From Streptococcus pasteurianus (GTDB taxonomy: Bacteria > Bacillota > Bacilli > Lactobacillales > Streptococcaceae), in contig NZ_CP039457.1 of NCBI RefSeq assembly GCF_004843545.1, positions 1,516,501 to 1,580,500 of the forward strand: a stretch of DNA of 64,000 nt. Reading direction: 5' to 3'. Shown here in pieces: positions 1 to 8,101 of this stretch. The notes below the pieces were generated by a model. The model was not told where the DNA came from. It did no database searches and saw only the letters and a list, made by a program, of their open reading frames with translations. Both the position numbers and the translations under genes were made by a program. Position 1 is the stretch's first letter. Each line of letters starts with the position of its first letter.

Positions 1-147
1 GAGTCGTAAACCTCAAACTAGCTATATCGTAGCTACCGTTTTATGTTTGCATAAAAGCAAGGAAGTAGTATTGAATCAGCCAACCCTGCGCCCTTCTCAC
101 CAACCGGCACTCGCTCTAAAGGTTTACCCCTGTTCAACTCGTCTTCG
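1..147 (-). promoter_or_regulatory. T-box-like leader of a gene beyond the left edge
   Basis: Reading the minus strand, the transcript starts near 147 and contains an AGAGCGAGTGCCGGTTGGTG stretch followed by GAGAA, which resembles the AG-bulge and GGTTGGTG part of T-box Stem I, then a GATTCAATACTACTTCC segment that could hold a specifier loop. The promoter at 154-181 lies just upstream. T-box leaders sense uncharged tRNA and control aminoacyl-tRNA synthetase or amino-acid genes. In streptococci the two glycosyltransferases next door are often beside thrS, and an ACU/ACC specifier would fit, but the gene itself is not in the window. The antiterminator (T-box TGG) region lies outside. Confidence 0.6.
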
Positions 148-153
148 TAAGTT

Positions 154-181
154 ATTATAACACGAATAATTTATTTTTCAA
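154..181 (-). promoter_or_regulatory. sigma-A promoter of the T-box leader
   Basis: On the minus strand there is a TTGAAA -35 (176-181) and a perfect TATAAT -10 (154-159) separated by 16 bp. It directs transcription leftwards into the T-box-like leader. Confidence 0.65.
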
Positions 182-185
182 GAAC

Positions 186-1520
186 TTAATCAATGAAATC
201 TCGAATTGAATTAATTAATCGTTTTGGAGCCTTAACAACTTTGGCTGATGTTTTAGCTGTCGCTTTAACAGCTTTAGCTGGCATTTTTATCGCTGATTGA
301 GCAAATTTGATAGATGTTTTTTCATCTTGGCTTCGCACCGTCAATGATAATTTTGATTTTTTCTTATTTTTGGCTGAAATCAAGACGTCTAAATAAAAGG
401 CATAGACTGATTTTCCAAAATGCTCTGCTGAAATAGCGTACATTTTTTCTTTGTATGTCCTTTCGTCCATTGCTGGTGTATCGGCAATCGCATCTAAAAT
501 TGCATCTGCTAAATCTTCTTCATGATAAAAGAGTGTCCCGAACATCTTTTGGTCAATAATATCGTCCAAATAAGGATTGCCATGAGCAATGACAGGCGTT
601 CCGCTGGCAAGGCTTTCTGTGTAGGTCAATCCTTGTGTCTCACTAGTAGAAGCTGAAATAAAGAAATCACTTGCCTTATAATACAAAGCTGTCTCGTCAT
701 GTGGGACCATTCCTGTAAAAATCACAGCTTCTTCAATACCCAACTCTGCTACCAAATCTTTCAAATCTTGGAGATAGGGTCCATCACCAACAACAACTAA
801 CTTAACACGTTTATTTTCCGACAAAACTTCTGGAAATTGTTTTAGGATAGCTTGGATATTTTTTTCGTAAGAAACACGTGACAAGCTAAGCAGCATGGTT
901 TCATCATCAGCAATGCCTAATTTATCACGGAGAGCTTTAGCATCTTCTGCTGTAATATCCTTGCATTCGTATTCTTCCACACGAATACCTGTCGGGATAA
1001 CACGTTTAGGAATTTTAATATCGTAACCTTCTAACAGATTTAAAACAATACGTGATGGGCAAATAACGCCGTCTAAATCGTTCAAATAACCGCGAATAAT
1101 GTACTTAACCATGCCAGGTTTGATGATTTTCCCTTTGGCAATGTAACCAACATAATCCTCATACTGAGTATGATAAGTGTGTACCGCAGGAATGCGGAGT
1201 GCAGCAGCAATCATTTTCCCTAAAACACCAACACTAAATTCAGTCTGAGTATGAATAATATCCAATTTATACTGCTTTGCTATTTTATAAGAGGAAATTA
1301 ACCCACGATACACTACACGACGGTCAGTAAACGACACAAAAGGAACGCTAGGCAGACGAATAATCGTTGGATCCTCGTAGCGTTTAACAGCTTTATCAGT
1401 GGTAGTAAATATATAAACCTCGTGTCCCTCTTTTTCCAATTCTTCTTTTAGGGTGCAAATGCTTGTTGAAACCCCTGAAACTTGAGGGAAATAGGTATCT
1501 GTAAAAAGACCTATTCTCAT
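186..1520 (-). CDS. Family 4 glycosyltransferase, glucosyl-diacylglycerol synthase type
   Basis: A 444-residue GT4 enzyme with a GT-B fold: N-terminal MRIGLFTDTYFPQVSGVS acceptor domain, and a C-terminal donor domain with ETQGLTYTESLASGTPVI, the EX7E signature of retaining glycosyltransferases (around residues 300-315). The last 60 residues are rich in Lys and Ala and could form a membrane-binding amphipathic tail. Size and neighbour match the streptococcal pair that makes glucosyl-diacylglycerol and then the diglycosyl lipid that anchors lipoteichoic acid. The start lies 1 nt after the stop of the upstream 332-residue glycosyltransferase, so the two are probably translated together. Role by homology is likely; the exact sugar is inference. 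Confidence 0.8.
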   Translation of the reverse strand: MRIGLFTDTYFPQVSGVSTSICTLKEELEKEGHEVYIFTTTDKAVKRYEDPTIIRLPSVPFVSFTDRRVVYRGLISSYKIAKQYKLDIIHTQTEFSVGVLGKMIAAALRIPAVHTYHTQYEDYVGYIAKGKIIKPGMVKYIIRGYLNDLDGVICPSRIVLNLLEGYDIKIPKRVIPTGIRVEEYECKDITAEDAKALRDKLGIADDETMLLSLSRVSYEKNIQAILKQFPEVLSENKRVKLVVVGDGPYLQDLKDLVAELGIEEAVIFTGMVPHDETALYYKASDFFISASTSETQGLTYTESLASGTPVIAHGNPYLDDIIDQKMFGTLFYHEEDLADAILDAIADTPAMDERTYKEKMYAISAEHFGKSVYAFYLDVLISAKNKKKSKLSLTVRSQDEKTSIKFAQSAIKMPAKAVKATAKTSAKVVKAPKRLINSIRDFID

Positions 1521-1521
1521 T

Positions 1522-2520
1522 TTACAACTCCATTACTTTTTCATAGACGTCAACTAATTCATGAGCAACTTTATCAATGCTACGGCTTTCAGCCACTTTG
1601 TATCCTGCTTCTTGTTTTTGACTTTTTCCTGCTAAGACTTTTCGAAGCGCTCCTACAAATCCATCAATGTCAGTCGCTAATTCTGCACAACTTTCATCTA
1701 CCCAGCCGTGATAAACAGGAATATCACGTAGCACGACGTGTTGGTGGCTAGCAAGAGCTTCCAAGACAACAATCCCTTCGGTTTCCTCACGACTTGGGAA
1801 GAAAAAGGCATCTGCTCCGCTCATTGCTCCCTCAAAAACATCACCTTTAATGTAACCAGCAAAGGTCACATTTGATGGGTGTTTGCGAGTAACAATACTT
1901 CTGACTTTATGTGGGATAACCCATTTATTTGTTTCACCGAACCAGATAAAACGGACGTCTGGCATTTGTTCTGCGACTTTTACAAATTCGTCAATGCCCT
2001 TGCGCATGAAGTAGAGCCCAGCACAAATAACAACTTTTTCATCTGGTTTAATATCAAAATAATGACGGAAAGCTTCTTCTTTGGCAGAATTTGGAATATA
2101 GCGTGACAAATCAATACCATTTGAAACAGCGTAAATTGGATGCTTAATGCCATAACCTGCAATTAAATTTTTTGAGTATTCCGTAGGGGTGATAATGGCA
2201 TCAGCCTTTTGATAAAAACGACAAAGATACCATCTAAAAATTGGTGATATTAAATTTGAACCAATGAATGAATCACGAAAGTCCTCTTCGGTTGAATGAC
2301 CGTGCATAAGCACTTTTTTGCCAGCTCTTTTAGATTTCATCAAAAGATGCCAGCTTTTAAGCCCATAAGTATTAATGTGTACTAAATCATAATCGTCTTT
2401 CGAGTTGGTTGTATATTCTTGCCCCACAATTGTAAGGGCACGCTCTTGATGTTTAATCGCACGTCCTATGCCGGATTTTCTCAAATAATCCTCGGCTTCC
2501 AAATACAGTAAAACTTTCAT
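1522..2520 (-). CDS. cpoA: CpoA-like glycolipid glycosyltransferase
   Basis: A 332-residue GT4 glycosyltransferase starting MKVLLYLEAEDYLRKSGIGR, closely resembling the beginning of pneumococcal CpoA. The donor-site motif EETEGIVVLEALA (about residues 244-256) gives the EX7E pair. In pneumococcus CpoA adds the second sugar to glucosyl-diacylglycerol at the membrane. It is first in a two-gene operon with the 444-residue enzyme. A TATAAT lies only 7 nt before the ATG and no Shine-Dalgarno is visible, so the transcript may be leaderless. It is separated from ccpA by a strong terminator. Confidence 0.8.
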   Translation of the reverse strand: MKVLLYLEAEDYLRKSGIGRAIKHQERALTIVGQEYTTNSKDDYDLVHINTYGLKSWHLLMKSKRAGKKVLMHGHSTEEDFRDSFIGSNLISPIFRWYLCRFYQKADAIITPTEYSKNLIAGYGIKHPIYAVSNGIDLSRYIPNSAKEEAFRHYFDIKPDEKVVICAGLYFMRKGIDEFVKVAEQMPDVRFIWFGETNKWVIPHKVRSIVTRKHPSNVTFAGYIKGDVFEGAMSGADAFFFPSREETEGIVVLEALASHQHVVLRDIPVYHGWVDESCAELATDIDGFVGALRKVLAGKSQKQEAGYKVAESRSIDKVAHELVDVYEKVMEL

Positions 2521-2566
2521 AATTTCTATTATATCTTATTTTGTATTTTTTTTCACCAAAAGTGAA

Positions 2567-2590
2567 AAAATCAGTCCTCGGACTGATTTT
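2567..2590 (-). terminator. Terminator of ccpA
   Basis: An 11-bp stem (2567-2577 with 2580-2590, AAAATCAGTCC paired to GGACTGATTTT) followed on the minus strand by a T run. It lies 24 nt beyond the ccpA stop and insulates cpoA. Confidence 0.85.
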
Positions 2591-2613
2591 AATTTGATAT
2601 AACTAATCAACTA

Positions 2614-3615
2614 TTAACGTGTTGTGCCACGTGTTATAAGACCATGGTTAAGAAGAATTTCTTTTTCTTCAAGTTCCTCTTTGTTCATGATTTTAGTCAA
2701 CATACGCATGCTGACAGCACCAAGGTCATAAACTGGTTGACTGATTGAGCTAAGGTTTGGGTGTGTGTATGATGTAATTGGTGAATCATTGCTTGTGATG
2801 ATTTCAAAGTCTTCTGGAACTTTTTTGCCAGCTTCGAACAAGCCGTTCAGTAAGCCTGCTGCCAATTCGTCTTCGGCAACAAAGGCTGCTGTTGCGCCAG
2901 AATTAATCACACGTTGTGCAAGTTCAAATCCTTCTTTATAGTTGTAATTAGCTTCAAAGATAAGACCTTCTTTGAATGATAAGCCATTTTTTTCAAGACC
3001 TTCTTTGTAACCAGCTAAACGCACTTTACCGTTGATATCATCGATAAGTGGACCAGAAACAAAGGCAATTTCTTTATTGCTTTTAGCTAAAATATCAACA
3101 ACATCAACAACCGCTGCTTTGTAATCAATATTAACACTTGGGAGTTGGTGTTCTAAGTCAACTGTACCCGCAAGTACAACTGGTGTGCGTGAGCGAGAGA
3201 ACTCTGCACGAATTTTTTCAGTCAAATGATGTCCCATGAAGATAATACCGTCAACTTGTTTAGCAAACAAGGTGTTAACAACGTTAACCTCCTTATCATC
3301 ATCTTCATCACTTGAAGCAAGTACGATATTATACTTGTACATAGCGGCAATATCATCAATTCCTTTAGCAAGAATTGAGAAATAGCTATTGGCAATATTG
3401 GGAATAACAACACCTACTGTTGTTGTCTTTTTACTTGCTAAACCGCGGGCAACGGCATTTGGACGATAATCCAAACGATCAATAACTTCAAGAACTTTTT
3501 TACGTGTGTTTTCCTTTACGTTTTTATTGCCATTTACAACACGACTAACTGTTGCCATAGAGACGCCTGCTTCTCGGGCAACGTCATAAATTGTAATCGT
3601 ATCATCAGTGTTCAT
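2614..3615 (-). CDS. ccpA: Catabolite control protein A
   Basis: A 333-residue LacI/GalR regulator. The N-terminal helix-turn-helix (TIYDVAREAGVSMATVSRVV, residues 8-27) and hinge helix (NAVARGLASKK) are intact, followed by a periplasmic-binding-protein-like domain. CcpA with HPr(Ser-P) binds cre sites to repress or activate carbon catabolism genes. Identity is supported by the divergent pepQ, the classic streptococcal/lactococcal ccpA neighbour. RBS AAAGGAAG precedes the ATG. A near-perfect palindromic cre just downstream of its promoter suggests autorepression. Several operons in this window carry matching cre sites. Confidence 0.95.
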   Translation of the reverse strand: MNTDDTITIYDVAREAGVSMATVSRVVNGNKNVKENTRKKVLEVIDRLDYRPNAVARGLASKKTTTVGVVIPNIANSYFSILAKGIDDIAAMYKYNIVLASSDEDDDKEVNVVNTLFAKQVDGIIFMGHHLTEKIRAEFSRSRTPVVLAGTVDLEHQLPSVNIDYKAAVVDVVDILAKSNKEIAFVSGPLIDDINGKVRLAGYKEGLEKNGLSFKEGLIFEANYNYKEGFELAQRVINSGATAAFVAEDELAAGLLNGLFEAGKKVPEDFEIITSNDSPITSYTHPNLSSISQPVYDLGAVSMRMLTKIMNKEELEEKEILLNHGLITRGTTR

Positions 3616-3635
3616 TATTGGACTTCCTTTCTATT

Positions 3636-3652
3636 TGAAAATTTCGTTTTCA
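3636..3652 (-). promoter_or_regulatory. Palindromic cre in the ccpA leader
   Basis: TGAAAACGAAATTTTCA on the minus strand is a symmetrical sequence with the cre core (TGNAARCG). It lies 6 bp after the -10 box, overlapping the predicted transcription start, a position suited to repression of ccpA by its own product. Confidence 0.6.
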
Positions 3653-3657
3653 CGGAT

Positions 3658-3686
3658 ATTTTATCATCTTTTGGAAACACTTTCAA
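3658..3686 (-). promoter_or_regulatory. ccpA promoter
   Basis: Minus-strand TTGAAA (3681-3686), 17-bp spacer, TAAAAT (3658-3663), 43 nt before the ccpA ATG. Confidence 0.7.
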
Positions 3687-3723
3687 GGGGGTGAGTGGTC
3701 TTTTTTGAAAACTTTTCATATAT

Positions 3724-3737
3724 TGTAAGCGTTTAAT
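3724..3737 (+). promoter_or_regulatory. cre-like site between ccpA and pepQ
   Basis: TGTAAGCGTTTAAT matches 12 of 14 positions of the cre consensus TGNAARCGNWWWCA. It lies in the divergent region, upstream of both genes, so it could act on ccpA, pepQ or both. The rest of 3616-3942 is AT-rich and holds no gene. Confidence 0.5.
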
Positions 3738-3942
3738 TGCTTGATTTCTATATCAAACTACTTGAAAAGTCAAAATTTGAGGTTTTTCAAAATAATTTTT
3801 GAAAACTTTCATTAAAATTATGAGAGAACTTCTTTTTATCTCATTTATTATTTTTTGTCCGTAAGATCACTTTTTTTGACTCAAGTCTTGATTTTTTCTG
3901 ATTTTTTTGAAAAAATGGGATTAATTAGAAAGAAGGTTCCTT

Positions 3943-5028
3943 ATGTCAAAATTAGATCAAATCCGCCCATATCTTAGTCAAGAAAAAGCTAATATTGCTG
4001 TTTTTTCCGACCCCGTCACTGTAAATTATTTAACTGGATTTTACTGTGACCCACACGAACGCCAAATGTTCCTTTTTGTGTATAGCGACCGTGAACCTGT
4101 GCTTTTCGTTCCAGCACTTGAAGTGGCACGCGCAAGCCAAATTGTCACTTTCCCAGTTTTTGGTTATATGGATTCTGAAAATCCTTGGCAAAAAATCAAA
4201 TCTAGTCTACCTTCAACTGACAGCGCGAAAGTTTTTGCTGAATTTGACAACCTCAATGTGACAAAATTTCAAGGTTTGCAAACTGTTTTTGACGGACGTT
4301 TTGAAGACTTGACACCATTTATTCAAAAAATGCGTCTCATCAAATCACAAGATGAAATCGAAAAAATGCTAATCGCTGGTCAGTTTGCTGATAAAGCGGT
4401 TCAAGTTGGTTTTGATAATATTTCATTAGACAATACAGAGACTGATGTCATTGCCATGATTGAGTTTGAAATGAAAAAACAAGGTGTTGAAAAAATGAGT
4501 TTTGACACTATGGTCTTGACTGGAAATAATGCTGCTAATCCACACGGTATCCCTGGTACGAACAAAATTGAAAATAACTCACTGCTCTTGTTTGACCTTG
4601 GAACAGATATGCATGGCTATGCTAGTGATATGACACGTACCGTTGCCGTTGGTAAACCTGACCAATTCAAAAAAGATATTTACGAACTTTGCTTAGAAGC
4701 CCAATTAACAGCTCAAGAATTCATCAAACCTGGTGTTCTTGCTAGCGAAGTTGACGCTGCTGCACGTAATGTCATTGAAAAATCCGGCTACGGTGAATAC
4801 TTCAACCACCGTCTTGGACATGGTATCGGTATGACTTGTCACGAATTTCCTTCAATCATGGAAGGTAACGATATGGAAATTCAAGAAGGCATGTGCTTCT
4901 CTGTCGAACCTGGCATTTACATCCCTGGAAAAGTTGGCGTACGTATCGAAGATTGCGGACACGTCACAAAATCTGGCTTTGAAGTCTTTACACACACACC
5001 AAAAGAATTGCTTTATTTTGAAGGATAA
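3943..5028 (+). CDS. pepQ: Xaa-Pro dipeptidase PepQ
   Basis: A 361-residue M24B aminopeptidase P/prolidase. The C-terminal pita-bread fold carries the metal ligands: LLFDLGTDMHGYASDMTRT (two Asp), GHGIGMTCHEFP (His), FSVEPGIYIPG (Glu) and VRIEDCG (Glu). It cleaves X-Pro dipeptides in the cytoplasm at the end of casein and peptide use. RBS AAGAAGG precedes the ATG. It is divergent from ccpA and ends in its own terminator, so it is monocistronic. Confidence 0.95.
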   Translation: MSKLDQIRPYLSQEKANIAVFSDPVTVNYLTGFYCDPHERQMFLFVYSDREPVLFVPALEVARASQIVTFPVFGYMDSENPWQKIKSSLPSTDSAKVFAEFDNLNVTKFQGLQTVFDGRFEDLTPFIQKMRLIKSQDEIEKMLIAGQFADKAVQVGFDNISLDNTETDVIAMIEFEMKKQGVEKMSFDTMVLTGNNAANPHGIPGTNKIENNSLLLFDLGTDMHGYASDMTRTVAVGKPDQFKKDIYELCLEAQLTAQEFIKPGVLASEVDAAARNVIEKSGYGEYFNHRLGHGIGMTCHEFPSIMEGNDMEIQEGMCFSVEPGIYIPGKVGVRIEDCGHVTKSGFEVFTHTPKELLYFEG

Positions 5029-5045
5029 TGGTATTAATATAGCTC

Positions 5046-5077
5046 AAAAAATTCCCAGTTCAATCTTGGGAATTTTT
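5046..5077 (+). terminator. Terminator of pepQ
   Basis: AAAATTCCCA pairs with TGGGAATTTT around a short loop and is followed by T residues, 18 nt after the pepQ stop. Confidence 0.85.
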
Positions 5078-5142
5078 CTATTGCAAGGCAAGCCAAAACG
5101 ACTACTGCTAAAATGAGCCTAAGAACTTTAAAAAGAAGCTTC

Positions 5143-5624
5143 TATGTTTTACAAAACAATAACTTATTGTCCCGAATGTGGACATCCTTTGGAGAAAAAA
5201 TTTTTAAAAAAATGAGGGAGAGATTCCTTATTACTCATAATGTGCGAGTTTTCGTTTTCCAGTCTTTAATACAGCAATTAGTGCGATTTTATTTAATGAA
5301 AATCATGATAGGATTCTTTTGATTAAGCAATATGACATGACTGACTATATTTTACTGGGCTGGTTATGTGTTTCAAGGGGAAAATGCCGAGACAACTGTG
5401 GGGCGTGAGATTGATGAGGAACTTGGTTTAAGGGTTAAATCATTGACATTTAACACCTGTCAGTATTATGAACGCAGCAATTCACTCATAATTAATTTTG
5501 CGGCAACAGTTACTGGCAATGTGTCACCTAACCACGAAATTGACGATTGAGATTGGTTTTCAATTGAGGAAACTAAGACGTTCAATGATAATTTGCGGAC
5601 GTCCGTCTGGTAAAGTTCCAGCAT
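5143..5624 (+). pseudogene. Broken NUDIX hydrolase with zinc ribbon
   Basis: The reading frame starts MFYKTITYCPECGHPLEKKF at 5143, a zinc-ribbon start seen in NUDIX proteins of the NADH-pyrophosphatase type, and then is broken: a frameshift near 5210, a TAA about 15 residues later, and another frameshift near 5360. A complete NUDIX box (G-x5-E-x7-REIDEELGL) survives at about 5359-5430. A TGA follows at 5548, and the frame then reads DWFSIEET before running into foreign sequence near 5580-5600. At least four lesions and a missing C-terminus make it non-functional. Confidence 0.75.
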
Positions 5625-5733
5625 GGACTTTGGTATCATACTGCTTAGGAGCACTCGCTAGAAAAGCTTCCATTTTTTCTTCAGACTCAAAAATATCTTC
5701 ATCAAACCAGTATAAATTACTATCAATAATCAT
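5560..5733 (-). pseudogene. 5' stub of an amidohydrolase-like gene
   Basis: A 57-codon frame begins MIIDSNLYWFDEDIF with RBS AGGTG 6 nt upstream. The opening resembles metal-dependent amidohydrolases of the ACMSD/decarboxylase superfamily; after GRPQIIIE the frame enters the inverted tail of the NUDIX remnant and stops. The stub therefore ends at a recombination joint near 5580. The family assignment from so short a piece is tentative. Confidence 0.5.
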
Positions 5734-5837
5734 TTTTACACCTACTTTCTTAAACAATCTTTATGATTCTATCTTAAAATATTTTGTTATAGCTTACAAT
5801 TCTATTTTAACTACTATTTATCCTTGTTTAGAATAAA

Positions 5838-5868
5838 TAAACCAACTGTCCAATAGACAGCTGGTTTA
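5838..5868 (-). terminator. Terminator of the licT-PTS-chbG operon
   Basis: A 13-bp stem with one mismatch (5838-5850 with 5856-5868, core CCAGCTGTC). It is 47 nt after the chbG stop. Confidence 0.75.
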
Positions 5869-5914
5869 CAAGCACATGACATTGAAAAGCAGATTATAGC
5901 CAACAAATACTGTT

Positions 5915-6664
5915 TTACAAATCTCGGTAATCAATGAGTTCAACATCTTGCTTTCTGAGCCATTGTTTGACATCAGGATTGATTAACATAGCAACTTCTT
6001 GTGTTCGAGGAATGGTTAGGCTAGAGTGCGTTAGAATGTCATCATCAAGATAACCAGGGTGAAAAACAGCCAACTGTACCACATGGTCATCGGCTTTTGC
6101 TACCATGCGTTTTAGCATGTCAAAAGGCTCATAATGCGGCGCCATTGATTCCATATTGAATTGCACAAGAGAGTTCCCAATTGTCAATGGTGCGCCACCT
6201 ATTGAAAATCCTGAGTATTTCAAGCCGTGCTTTTCTGCGACAGTTTCTAATCCCTTAAAGAAATTGCTTGACGCTACCGCATGCCCTTCAAAATAATCTG
6301 GCTGACGCCCAAATAAGGCTAAAAATTTCTGGTACTGCGCTTCAATTTCCAAGACAACTTCCTCAAAAACGACAAAATCCTCTTTCGCTGCTCGAAATTG
6401 TTTAGAAGATTTGAAATTACCATTCTCATCCACCAAGCTCGGAATAAGCTCAGGATTTGTCAAAGGCTTCCCAGCACAAATGTTGGTATGCACCCCAAGA
6501 GCCAAAGGACAATCTTTGATTAAATCAACGCCATGCTGCGTAGCAGGCATATTGACCATAACACCAAGACTTGAAATCAGCCCTTCCTTGACCGACTTTT
6601 CAATACCATAATTAACAGCCTCAGAATAACCTAAATCATCAGCACGCAAAAGAATTTTTTTCAT
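5915..6664 (-). CDS. chbG: ChbG/YdjC-family carbohydrate deacetylase
   Basis: A 249-residue protein starting MKKILLRADDLGYSEAVNYG. The early Asp-Asp pair (RADDLG), the LGVHTNI His and the YFEGHAVAS His are the metal-binding pattern of YdjC/ChbG deacetylases, which remove the acetyl group of N-acetylated beta-linked disaccharides such as chitobiose, often after PTS uptake. The ATG at 6664 is preferred over the in-frame GTG at 6673 because AGGTGG sits 5 nt upstream of it. It follows the PTS gene directly, with its RBS inside the PTS stop region, so they are coupled. This context suggests the imported sugar carries an acetyl group. Confidence 0.8.
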   Translation of the reverse strand: MKKILLRADDLGYSEAVNYGIEKSVKEGLISSLGVMVNMPATQHGVDLIKDCPLALGVHTNICAGKPLTNPELIPSLVDENGNFKSSKQFRAAKEDFVVFEEVVLEIEAQYQKFLALFGRQPDYFEGHAVASSNFFKGLETVAEKHGLKYSGFSIGGAPLTIGNSLVQFNMESMAPHYEPFDMLKRMVAKADDHVVQLAVFHPGYLDDDILTHSSLTIPRTQEVAMLINPDVKQWLRKQDVELIDYRDL

Positions 6665-6673
6665 AAAAACCAC

Positions 6674-8077
6674 CTAATTTCTTTGCAAAACACTTTCTGT
6701 TTTATTAAAACCGAAAAGATACGTTAAAACAGCAGTTACAGCAAAAGCAATCGCCGCCGCAATACAGCCATTTATCATGTTCACTGTTCCACCACCAACA
6801 TAGCCAAGAACAGCTAGAAAATTCGTAGCTCCCATAACATAAGTTCCAACATGGGTTAACCCTGCGTAAAGTCCACCACAGAAGCCACCTGCTGCAAGGG
6901 CAAGAAAAGGACGTTTATAGCGAAGTCCAATACCGTAAAGAACTGGTTCGGTTACTCCACCTATAATCGCTGAAACAAAATAACCAAACGCCAAAGCCTT
7001 AGCATCTTTTTCACGAAAACGCAGAAACGCTCCAAAAGCCATGCCAAATGCTGCCCAAGTTGCATAACCACCTGCTGTCAGAACAAAACTATCATAACCA
7101 TTTTGCATCATAGCAGTGATCCCAAAAACAATCAAAACTTGGTGCATTCCTGACATAACAAGAAATTCCCACAAGGCTGCAACGACAGCAATCGAAAGAA
7201 AGCCACCAACATTACCAAAAGCAATCAAACCATTCCCAATTAATTCACCACCAAGATTACCAATTGGAGCCAAAACAACAAAGGTAATAGGAACCATAAC
7301 AAAAATCGTTAAAAATGGCACGAAAATCGTTGATAAAACATCAGGAATTATTTTTTTGAAAAAACGTTCAACATAACTCATTACCCAAATAGAAATAATA
7401 ACAGGTAAAACCGTTTGCGAATAATCATGAGCAGTTGTTGTTAGAAAACCGTAAATGGTAAATTTTTGACCGTCCAAAGCAACAAAGTCAGGTACTAGCA
7501 ACATCGCCCCTAACATTATCCCCATGACCTGACTCACACCAAGTTTTTTAGCAGCTGTAAAACCAAGAAAAATTGGCAAGAAGTAGAAAAAAGCACTATA
7601 CATAATATCACATAAAACATACATATTGCTCTTTTCAGAAACCAATCCAAGTAAATCTGGTCCAATAACGACTTGAATCGTTTTAAACATTGCTGCAGCA
7701 ATCATAGCTGGGATTAAAGGTGTCATTGAGCCTGACATATAATTAAGGATTGCCATTCCCACACCTTTTAATGTTAATTTTTCCTTTGGTTTATCCAGAT
7801 TCTCGTCAACTTGTTTTTCCAATGTGACCCCTGCTAATTTAGCAAATTCAGGATAAACTTTTGCAACATTTTGCCCAATGACAACTTGATACTGTCCACC
7901 AGACTCAACAACAGCAAGAACACCTGGAATACTGGTTACCTCGTCTTTTTTAGGAACGGAAGTATCCTTTAAATTCAAACGCAAACGTGTCATACAATGT
8001 GTTGCACTCATCACATTTTCCTTGCCACCAACTGCAGCAAGCACTTTTTCTGCGATAACTTTGTTATTATCGACCAT
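6674..8077 (-). CDS. PTS EIIBC component, glucose/beta-glucoside superfamily
   Basis: A 467-residue fused permease. The EIIB domain (residues 1-85) has the phosphorylated Cys in ATHCMTRLRL; the EIIC domain (about 105-455) has around ten membrane segments and the GGVTEPVLYGIGL signature. There is no C-terminal EIIA domain, so phosphate must come from another EIIA, for example that of the EIIBCA protein encoded at 27338-29209. It sits between licT and chbG in one operon. Substrate is unknown; a deacetylase partner points to an N-acetylated sugar rather than a plain beta-glucoside. Confidence 0.85.
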   Translation of the reverse strand: MVDNNKVIAEKVLAAVGGKENVMSATHCMTRLRLNLKDTSVPKKDEVTSIPGVLAVVESGGQYQVVIGQNVAKVYPEFAKLAGVTLEKQVDENLDKPKEKLTLKGVGMAILNYMSGSMTPLIPAMIAAAMFKTIQVVIGPDLLGLVSEKSNMYVLCDIMYSAFFYFLPIFLGFTAAKKLGVSQVMGIMLGAMLLVPDFVALDGQKFTIYGFLTTTAHDYSQTVLPVIISIWVMSYVERFFKKIIPDVLSTIFVPFLTIFVMVPITFVVLAPIGNLGGELIGNGLIAFGNVGGFLSIAVVAALWEFLVMSGMHQVLIVFGITAMMQNGYDSFVLTAGGYATWAAFGMAFGAFLRFREKDAKALAFGYFVSAIIGGVTEPVLYGIGLRYKRPFLALAAGGFCGGLYAGLTHVGTYVMGATNFLAVLGYVGGGTVNMINGCIAAAIAFAVTAVLTYLFGFNKTESVLQRN

Positions 8078-8101
8078 AACTTTCTCCTTTGCGGAGCTTC
8101 G

